Source of the DNA: Siniperca chuatsi
Lineage: Eukaryota; Chordata; Actinopteri; Centrarchiformes; Sinipercidae
Direction: 5' to 3'
Assembly: GCF_020085105.1 (NCBI RefSeq)
Contig: NC_058053.1
Location: 14,656,888 to 14,720,887, forward strand
Length of the DNA stretch: 64,000 nt
In this document: positions 56,701 to 64,000 of the stretch, piece by piece
How positions within the stretch are numbered: the first letter of the stretch is position 1
Layout of the letters: the number at the start of each line of letters is the position of its first letter
The notes under the pieces: model-generated
Told to the model about the DNA's origin: nothing
What the model saw: only the letters and a program-made list of their open reading frames with translations
The model's database searches: none
Program-made: the position numbers and the translations under genes

Positions 56701-59294
56701 GGCCGAAATGGGCTTCCTCCGCCGAGTGGCTGGGCGCTCCCTTAGAGATAGGGTGAGGAGCTCAGTCACACGGGGAGCTCGGAGTAGAGCCGCTGCTCCT
56801 CCACGCCGAGAGGAGCCAGCTGAGGTGGCTAGGGCATCTGATCCGGATGCCTCCTGGACGCCTCCTCGGGAGGTGTTCTGGGCATGTCCCACCGGGAGGC
56901 GGCCCGGGAAGACCCAGGACACGCTGGAGGGACTATGTCTCTCGGCTGGCCTGGGAACGCCTCGGGATCCCCAGAGGAGCTGGAGGAAGTGTCTGGAGCG
57001 AAGGAAGTCTGGGAGTCCCTGCTTAGACTGCTGCCCCCGCGACCCGGCCCCGGATAAGCGGAAGAAAATGGATGGATGGATGGATATTGATATCCTGTTA
57101 ATAATACACAAATGATATGTGTAAATCATCCAGCGCCTCTTAAATCATTTCCGTTTCTTTCTGTTCTCGCTTTGTCATAGTAGGTGGTTGCCTACCACCT
57201 GCCATAAAATGTAACGTTACTAGCTAGCTTTTAGCTAGAATTTAGCTAGCTAACTTTTTTCCCCCAATTTTCTATAGATATCGCGAAAATATCGTTGTTG
57301 TTGTGAATTCTTTTGGCCATGGTAATTGTGTAGTGAAATCTGATATCATGACAGCCCTAATTTCAATAATAATTTGGTATTTTGAGTACAAAATGTAGCA
57401 TGTGCTTGGCTATAATAGATAAATATCCCCAATCTTGTGTGATACACTTAACTGCCACTGAATTGGCCAGAGCCTATTGAAAGTGTCAGGGTAAGAAGGG
57501 CCACAGATGTTTGTGACAGTCTAGCAGGACAGAACCAAACCTGTAATCACTATTCAAAACCCCACAAAATGGTCCAACTACTTTTGTGCAGATTTGTGCT
57601 GCATGTGTAACACAGGATGTATTCTAGATACCATATTTTGTTTGTTTGACGACACTGCTCACATTTATGTCTTACCAGAGACAATTGTCAGCAACTAAGG
57701 CTTCATAATAAATTGTGTGGAAAAACATTAAATCACATTTAATCCGCCACAGTTTCCAAAACACAAGAAACTGCTGTTGTTTGCTCTTATCAGTGTGGTG
57801 TGCCTGAGATACTTAAAACTGCAAAAGCACACATCATTAGCAGAAACCTAATTATTAAACTGATACTCCACCTGAAAAAAGAGCAAACAGCACTATCGCA
57901 TTGCTTGAAGCTCAAAAGCTGCACCAGAAGCAGCATTTTACATAACCAAGTCTACAGTGGTAAAGCTGTACTCTAACAATAAAGTTTGGGTGGAGTATCA
58001 CTTTAATAAGCCAAGTGTTGTCTTTTCCACAATGGTGTGTGTACACGTTATTGATGCTTTGCAGACTCTGAAGCGCACAAATCTAATTGTACATCACAAA
58101 AAAAACTTGTAATTAGATTCAAAGTAACAAATTTTAATTTTTAACTCACCTGCTAAATTTTCAAGAACTGCAAGAGGAAACCTAGAAATAGTTAAGTGCT
58201 CATGGTACTATGTGCAGCTTGCTATACAGTTAATAATGCATGTCATAGTTAATGTGATACTTTTATGACATTAGGCAACCAATGGAATACAAAACATGGA
58301 CTGCTGCTCTTTAGAGAGTGATTGGATCTTCTTCCACCCTGACGACTCAGGAAGAATCATTCATGTTGGACCTACCACCATAAAGTGAGTATTACTGTTA
58401 ACTTTTACATAACAAAATGAAGACTGTGCAAGGAAACAGTGGTAAAATGTCTGTGGTGTGGAGGCAAATATACCAAAACAAAGGGATCCAGAGACATTCC
58501 TGTTGAATAAAGTGGTTTTCCTTTGTCCCTGTCACTAAAAGCAGCAATATCACTCTTTGGTACATACAGACAGCAGGATGCATTCTTTCCTTTTATTATC
58601 TTATTATACTGGACATGTTCCACAAGAAATGTTTTTTGTTTTCTCGCAAGTGTCCGAAGAATCCTTGGTGAACTGAACAGTGGTTTGCCATCAAAGGTAG
58701 TTGAGGATTTCTCTATGACAACTCATCGAAACAACAATGTAAGTGTCATGCCTATTTATCTAATAGGCCTATGATGTGCTGTACTCACTACAGACTTATT
58801 TTACCTTGAACATGAATCAGCCATCGTGTATGTTCAATATGAAATTGGTGGGACATCCCACGACAATTCAGTCTACTCAGTCTCGGTGCTGTTAAAATGT
58901 ATTGTCTGTTTTCCATCTACTGCAGCCTACCTCACAAGTCACTGTCACCTCATCGGGCCGCACAGTGAAGAGAAGATTTCATCAGCTGGATGATGACCCA
59001 GATCAAGAGGTACCAAAGTGATTACGCTTTAAACATTGATCCACTATCTTGGCAAAGAAAAGACTTATTGTGCTGGTTTAAAAAAACAAAACAAAAAACA
59101 AACGACATACAAATTCAGTTCAATTTTATTTATATAGCGCCAATTCATAACAGAAGTTATCTCATTGCACTTTTCCTATAGAGCAGGTCTAGACCGTACT
59201 CTTTATAATATTATTTACCCAATAAATCCCACCATGAGCAAGCACACAGTGGGACACACAGTAGGGTGCAAATAAATGATATAGTTAAACATAA

Positions 59295-59374
<80 letters not shown>

Positions 59375-62348
59375 GTATACTCTCTTTAGAAGCCAGGAAG
59401 CAAACCCAGTCGCACTTATTTAAGGTTAAGTTTCTTCATATTCTATACTATTCTTTTGTCAACAAATGTCATGAAAAGACCAAAACCAACAATAAATTGA
59501 TCCTGATGAATAAAATAAATCAGAATCAGAAATACTTTATTGATCCCCGAGGGGAAACTCTTGTTGTACTTGTACTTTTGTTACAGCAGCTCACCTTTAC
59601 GTCAGTGCACACAGGAATAGAAGTACTAAGCAAATACAGGTCAGAAAATAAATCAAGTACCAAGTGAATATAAGTATAAAATAAAATAAAATAAAATAAG
59701 TGTGAAGTACAAAGTGGGTTTACCGGTTGATGATAATACTACAGTATAAGGTAATAGTGCATGAACTGTCAAGTTAAATGTAGCTTATTAAGATTATAAT
59801 GAGACGGAGGATGTTGCACAGCAGTAATAGAGGTATGAGTAATATCAATATCAATAAATAGGGAATTTTAAATATTGCACAGAAGTATTACACAGAATAT
59901 TGCACAATTATGTCAAGTATTGCAGAGATGTAATGATCAATGTCCAGTTTAATGACTTAGGGTCATACAGACTGACACTTAGAGGGAGGAGTTAAAGAGT
60001 TTGATGGCCACAGGCAGGAATGACTTCCTGTGGCGCTCTGTGGTGCTTTTTGGGGGGATGAGTCTTGCTGAAGGTACTTCTTTGTTTGACCAGCACGTCA
60101 TGGAGTGGGTGAGAGACACTGTCCAAGATGGCATGTAGTTTGGCCAGCATCCTCCTCTCTGACACCACCGCCAGAGAGTCCAGCTCCACCTCCACAATGT
60201 CACTGGCCTTACGGATCAGTCTGTTGAGTCTGTTAGCGTCCGCTACCTTCAACCTGCTGCCCCAGCATGCAACAGCATACAGGATAGCACTGGCCACCAC
60301 AGACTCATAAGAGACAGAGCTACGGCAACATGCAGCATGCACGTTGGCGCATGCGCACTTTATGAACACTGCTGATCAGGCTCAGTTGTCTTGTTTTTAA
60401 TGCATTTTGATTAAAAATTACCGCTACCCAGAAACAGACCCCACACAACAGTGGTGGCATGGAGTTGGCTTGACAAACAATCTTTCCAACAGTCTAGTTA
60501 TACCCAAGAAAACAAGGTCACAAAGAGGGGTGTGTATGGCTCTTCTTAACTATCATGTCTTCTTCCCTAAACAACAAAATCCAGTCCAGCATAGAATATT
60601 TCAAGAAATAGGTCTAATAATCTTTCTGTCTAGACAGTCTGAATCTCCTCACATGCTTGGCAGAGTAGGTAGAAGGCCAGGTCAGTTAACCATGACAATG
60701 CAGAAACTACCACAGATCCTATTTTTTTCTGTGTCTGTGTGTCTGTGTAGCCAATGCCTGATATATCCTATTTCTCTGTCCAATAGACCTCCATTGTTGA
60801 CCAAAACACATCAATTAAACAAATCACTGTTGCACTGGCTGACATGTTTGAGTCGTGCCGCCCCATAACTATTTACTAGCTCAGCAAATTTGCAGCTGAA
60901 AATAGTCCCCAACGAATGCGCTATTTCCTGCTGTTTCAGTAACATTTGCTAAAAACCACAGTGCCTAGCAGCTTTAGGGAAGTAAATGAAGCTGCTTATG
61001 AGTGACCTGTCTTTTAAAAATTTACATCTTCATTAGAAACCAATGGGCTTGGGGCTGAGGTGTATGTTGGGGAAGTTGGACTAACACATTGTTGGTTTTG
61101 GTCTTTTTATGGGATTTGTTTACAATAACAAACATACAATATTGTCAGCCTTATCCTTTTAAAATACATAATTCCTCCAAAATCTGTAAGCCTGAGCTAT
61201 CACAGCAACACAACACCGGATGTATCAAATATTACAACTTGATAGAAGGCAAGGCTAAGCAGAGGCAGATTTTAGTCCATTAGCCAATGTTTTTGTAACA
61301 CTGTGCCTTCTTTGGAGCTCATAAATAGCTTTCAGAGCCACTGGGTGTACATCATCTTCCAACTGAAAATGGCATCGGTACAGCATCTCCATCATTCTCA
61401 AGTCCTCAGGCCACTCTGTGTATTTTTACACATGAGAACAAGTTTCTAATGGCATTCTCCCTTTGGCCAAAATCAGACCAGTGGTGACTAATACACCACC
61501 TGAGATACAGACAACCACAGTTACAGTTGAATAACACAAATTCAAAATGAAAACATCATTGTTGGGTTTCCAACATCAGCACTTATTTCTTCAGACTGCT
61601 GAAGGAGTGCTTGCAAATATGCATTTTATTCTAAGTACACAAAGCTCAGGATTTCAGCTCGATTTCTTCTATAAATGTTATTGTGCTAACTCGTTTCAAA
61701 GAACTGTCTCCTTCTTCTGGCCACATCATTGTTGGCTGCACCTGTAACCATTTCCAACACTGATATCGGAGCACTGACCACACCCCAACTATACTTTATA
61801 CATTTGTGTAGCAAGGTGAAGTTCAACCACTTTTTCAGCTGCTGTGAAGCTGCTCTTTAAAGAAAATGCAGATAAGTAGCAGGATACAGGGCTCACGTAT
61901 GTGATTGGAATAGGAATCGCTATATACAGTATACACAGAACTCTGTGCAGCTTCTGTGAGGAGAGGAGTTTACAACAATGAGTCTTTTACTTTTACAGAC
62001 TTTCCGTATGGTGGAATATGAGGATGAGCTGGACCTTTTGGCCGTAGTGGTAACTAATGGTGAGGAGGGAGAAGGAAGAGCTCACATCCGACTGCATGAC
62101 AATCTGAGCGGGCAGTTACTCCGGACGGTTGATCTGGTTGAACCTTGGGATGAGGTGAGTGATTTGACATGACTATACCAACGTTAAGCTGAAGTGCCTG
62201 CGTATGTGGATTCATGTGTGTTCTTATCTTTTTGTTTCAGACTTATCGACATGAGTTGTTCTTTGACAAAGACACAATTGTTCTTATTGAACAAAAGAAC
62301 ACCAACTTCTGCTGCCATGTTTACAAACTCAAGGCTTCCAGAAAATAA
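50751..62348 (+). CDS. dcaf17: DDB1- and CUL4-associated factor 17, 14 coding exons, 509 aa
   Basis: A substrate-receptor-type partner of the CUL4-DDB1 ubiquitin ligase, nucleolar in mammals; loss in humans causes Woodhouse-Sakati syndrome. Exons: 50751-50879, 50981-51084, 51631-51721, 51832-51968, 52083-52161, 52763-52852, 52936-53043, 53245-53347, 53491-53633, 58275-58384, 58651-58738, 58926-59009, 61999-62154, 62241-62348; 1530 nt, phases close. Family phrases: YENGKIYFENYQNCYSWC, KLEKFEDALLCQCPV, LALTANNWLYRLSAETG, FRYLGWDVSQETLYVKS, VGILEINKKVFGN, GDVPFGIPVNIQIT, LFEVSCSNNGVQIGGYPWHY, MDCCSLESDWIFFHPDDSGR, RRFHQLDDDPDQE, VEYEDELDLLAVV. It forms beta-propeller-like repeats without canonical WD signatures. 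Human is 520 aa. The start is the first in-frame ATG after an in-frame TGA at 50604; the N-terminus is weakly conserved, so the start is the least certain part. Intron 9 (4.6 kb) holds nested transposons. Confidence 0.95.
52363..52709 (+). repeat. Dispersed ATCGATTAATTG-type fish repeat in dcaf17 intron 5
   Basis: Ordered phrases GGGGCTGCACCTAATGATC, ATAAATCGATTAATTGTTTA, AATAGTGAAAAATCCCCAT, TCCAACCAACAGTCCTAAAC, CCAAAGATATTCAATTTAC, GAGAAGCTGGAAC and GATCGACTAATCAATG match, as recalled, a repeat very common in perch-like fish. A partial second copy lies at 19335-19507. The superfamily is not certain. Confidence 0.7.
53747..57083 (+). mobile_element. Rex3-like RTE-clade LINE, apparently full length, inactivated
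   Basis: About 3.3 kb: a short 5' leader (CTCCTCCTTGAACCGCC), an apurinic-type endonuclease (TWNVTS at about 54195, GDFNAHVGN near 54590, SMIDFVVVSSDL near 54787, STDHHLVVSW near 54870), reverse transcriptase (GITLLSLPGKVYSR near 55786, CGFRPGRGT-like near 55885, LEKAFDRVP near 55990, GLRQGCPLS near 56152, LLFADDVVLM near 56272) and a very short 3' UTR ending in ATGGATGGATGG. Exact 12-bp target duplications ATATTGATATCC flank it (53735-53746 and 57084-57095). Short 3' UTR and GATG tail are hallmarks described for fish Rex3. Reading requires several frame changes and crosses a TAG at 54777-54779, so it is dead. Confidence 0.88.
54178..57050 (+). pseudogene. Broken endonuclease-reverse transcriptase gene of the Rex3-like LINE
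   Basis: Coding homology jumps between frames: the endonuclease N-part reads in the frame open at 53905-54429, the middle in 54426-54779, then 54745 and 54800; reverse transcriptase pieces read in 55612, 55767 and 55949-57115. The frame is lost again after about 56760 (RSSVTRGARSR and beyond), so the C-terminal domain is scrambled. High GC and CpG contrast with the AT-rich host intron. In fish gene predictions such pieces are sometimes mislabelled as host proteins. Confidence 0.85.
57368..58274 (+). other. Remainder of dcaf17 intron 9, nothing recognised
   Basis: AT-rich sequence between the hAT-like element and coding exon 10. No open frame of interest. Several tail-like A-runs (for example near 58098) but no repeat I can name. 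Confidence 0.5.
59116..59220. repeat. Dispersed fish repeat fragment (TATTTATATAGCGCC type)
   Basis: TTCAATTTTATTTATATAGC, GCCAATTCATAACAGAAG and ATAGAGCAGGTCTAGACCGT are phrases of a very abundant teleost repeat. It carries no coding sequence and is followed by the AT microsatellite. Superfamily not assigned. Confidence 0.6.
59298..59373. repeat. (TA)n microsatellite in dcaf17 intron 12
   Basis: About 37 TA units ending in TACGTATAC; the Tyr-Ile open frame across it is an artefact of the repeat. Confidence 0.95.
59518..60335 (-). mobile_element. 5'-truncated L2-like LINE, minus strand, in dcaf17 intron 12
   Basis: On the minus strand the fragment encodes the end of a reverse transcriptase protein: YESVVASAILYAVACWGSRL, ADANRLNRLIRKASDIV, VVSERRMLAKLHAILD, VSHPLHDVL, then in a second frame ERHRKSFLPVAIKLFNSS. 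The frame switch near 60100 shows it is broken. A 3' UTR of about 450 bp follows and ends GGGGATCAATAAAGTATTTC plus TGATTCTGATT at 59518, the usual tail of teleost L2-type elements. The family name is from memory; another LINE clade with this C-terminus is possible. Confidence 0.75.
60360..61998 (+). other. Rest of dcaf17 intron 12
   Basis: No host exon seen before the acceptor at 61998. The part at about 60770-61020 shares ATAGACCTCCATTGTTG with the repeat at 27512-27740 and is probably a relative of it. The remainder is AT-rich with no recognisable feature. Confidence 0.45.
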
Positions 62349-64000
62349 GTGAATCAAGTTCCTGGAAAGCACATCATGGCTACTTTTTTAAGATGATGTA
62401 AATATGTTTCCAACAACTTTTCTGTTAAACTCATAATGATGTTTTTCACATCTGGATCATTGTGTCATTATTTCTTTTGTGTGAATTACACTTGATAATC
62501 AAGTAATTTATCAGAGCTCAACACCAACTTTTAAAAGTGGTTGCCAGGCTGGCAACCAGGCATCAGCTTTTGGTTGCCGAAACTGAACATATGCCGTTTT
62601 TTAGTCACCTTATATTTTCAGTAATTAAGATACTATGCACTTTGTCAGCTTAATAATTAAATTCTGACATAAAAAATGTTTAAAAGCTTTATAACAGTAA
62701 CCGAACAAAATTATTTGTAGTTTGTGTTTAATCTGATACTTCACAGAATTTGAATCTTAAGTGTCATCAGTGTCCAACCTCAATTCCTGGTATATAAAAT
62801 ACCAGCATTCGTCTGTGATGTTGACGGGTTAGTTGAACTTTTCAACCCACAGTCAAGCAACTTAATTTGCTTTGCCATTATCTCTAAAACAGATGCCTGT
62901 GTGCACACACGAGTAAACACACTAACACACGTGCAGCCTTGTCTTGTTCCAGTTCTGACAGTAACAGCAATATTTCACAAATGCAACAAATATTAAAAAT
63001 ATATGCTGCGAGGGGGGTAATTACTGTCAAGGTTCATCGACAAAACAATTGTTTTTTGCTAGTCATCATTATTAGCTTAAGCCTATGGTATTTTACATTG
63101 CATAACCTAGCCTAGCATACTTTAACTCATCCTTTTCCATGCTTGCAAATTCCAGCTAAATTTGTCTTACAGGGCTTTTGCACCCTCATGCATGGGTCAC
63201 AGTTGTTTGTTTTGATTAATGAAAAGGAGAGGAAATTATTTTCTGTTGCAAATTGCTGCTTGCATGTTGCAAAATTGGTGAAGTTTTTGATTTACCTACA
63301 AATAAATAATACATAAGGATCCCCCCAAATTTATATATAACCTTCATTTACACTCAGAAAAAACACATTGAGTGACAGGAGTCCTCTCTTATAAGTGTGT
63401 GGAAAAATGACAACCAACAAACATAAAGTAACAAACTGCAAAAAGCAGTGACAAAAGAAACTAAGATATCAAATAGTAAAAGAAAATAGTCGAGAACATA
63501 GTCACAATAATAGTATAAACAAGTATTACTCAAAAGCATCAGTGTGTCAGTCATGAAGATCATTATTGCAAGAACATGTACAGCTAAGATTATTCATGCA
63601 CTTAAAATGTTGCAAGTTTAGTTGTATGAACATTTAAAGATCCTCTTCAGACACGTTTTAAGACATGAATGTGCAAATATTTTCATTTAAAAAGTTTAAC
63701 AGCTGGACACAGAAGTGTCCTGCTTCACTGAAAAACCTGTTCTCTGTGTTTGTCCACTGGAGGTTTCACGTTTCCACATCAAGTTTATGTAAATTACATA
63801 CTGGACTACGATTAGCTTTGTGATGTCACAAAATCCTGCTCGGATGTACACGTATTAAACTCAGAGTTAAGGTGAGCTCTGAGAAACTTTCCCCCTCATG
63901 AATGTGAAAACAGCCTTCTAGTGTCAAACTCTGCGCATACATCATTCAAACATCCAAGTTACAATAAGAAAACACATTTTTGTGTGGAGGGAGACTTTAA
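62349..64000. other. dcaf17 3' UTR and downstream flank, no gene recognised
   Basis: Follows the TAA at 62346-62348. An ATTAAA at 62656-62661 is a weak polyadenylation candidate. No further coding exon was found; in human the next gene is CYBRD1, which is not visible before the window ends. Short open frames are AT-rich and unconvincing. Confidence 0.5.

Larger units (their letters stand above)
53680..57359. mobile_element. hAT-like non-autonomous element, split by a LINE
   Basis: Left end AAGGGGTGTCGCAATATAC and right end GATATCATGACAGCCCTA form imperfect inverted repeats (reverse complement TAGGGCTGTC against AAGGGGTGTC). Exact 8-bp direct repeats ATTTCAAT flank it at 53672-53679 and 57360-57367, the size made by hAT transposases. 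Without the inserted LINE and one copy of its target duplication it is about 330 bp, with no coding capacity and a TAGCTAGCTTTTAGCTAG palindromic stretch near 57220. Confidence 0.8.

Noticed and set aside
53905..57115. Host protein gene (endonuclease/reverse transcriptase-like or craniofacial-protein-like)
   Set aside because: All the coding homology is to a LINE bounded by target duplications, in several frames with a stop; not a host gene.
59992..60369. Single-exon minus-strand gene of 125 aa
   Set aside because: It is the C-terminal part of an L2-like LINE reverse transcriptase with a frame break and LINE 3' tail.

Overview
This is a eukaryotic window from a ray-finned (teleost, probably percomorph) fish nuclear genome. 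The evidence is five intron-split vertebrate genes, AT-rich introns full of microsatellites, and fish-type mobile elements (a Rex3-like RTE LINE, an L2-like LINE tail, hAT-like MITEs and tRNA-derived SINEs). No bacterial, CRISPR or phage features are present. Exons were assembled by eye from splice signals and protein similarity recalled from the vertebrate families. For each gene, exon phases close and the total is a multiple of three.

Layout: (1) about 1-3.1 kb, upstream sequence with no gene seen. (2) 3.1-15.8 kb, gad1 (glutamate decarboxylase 67), plus strand, 16 coding exons, 591 aa, with its first coding exon and a long 3' UTR. (3) 15.8-22.5 kb, intergenic, with repeat copies and a few homeodomain-motif-rich stretches that may be enhancers. 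(4) 22.7-28.3 kb, gorasp2 (Golgi stacking protein GRASP55), plus strand, 10 exons, 403 aa. (5) 28.3-30.5 kb, shared 3' space of two convergent genes. (6) 30.5-43.4 kb, tlk1 (tousled-like kinase 1), minus strand, 20 coding exons plus a candidate 39-bp cassette exon, 715 or 728 aa. (7) 44.4-50.3 kb, mettl8 (mitochondrial tRNA m3C methyltransferase), minus strand, 9 coding exons, 394 aa. (8) 50.3-62.3 kb, dcaf17 (CUL4-DDB1 substrate receptor), plus strand, 14 coding exons, 509 aa. (9) 62.3-64 kb, downstream sequence with no gene seen.

The order and orientation gad1(+) gorasp2(+) tlk1(-) mettl8(-) dcaf17(+) match human 2q31.1, so this is an ancestral vertebrate syntenic block. The five proteins act in unrelated processes (GABA synthesis, Golgi architecture, chromatin assembly and DNA damage, mitochondrial tRNA modification, ubiquitin ligation). 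The linkage is positional and not a pathway; mettl8 and dcaf17 probably share a bidirectional promoter.

I found no new multi-gene system. The most notable points are: a Rex3 LINE with a 12-bp target duplication nested inside a hAT-like element with an 8-bp target duplication, in a dcaf17 intron; a MITE that landed inside the splice acceptor tract of gad1 coding exon 7; a probable GC-AG intron in mettl8; a frame-preserving 39-nt cassette exon in tlk1; a uORF whose stop overlaps the dcaf17 start codon; and a long self-complementary TA tract in the gad1 3' UTR.
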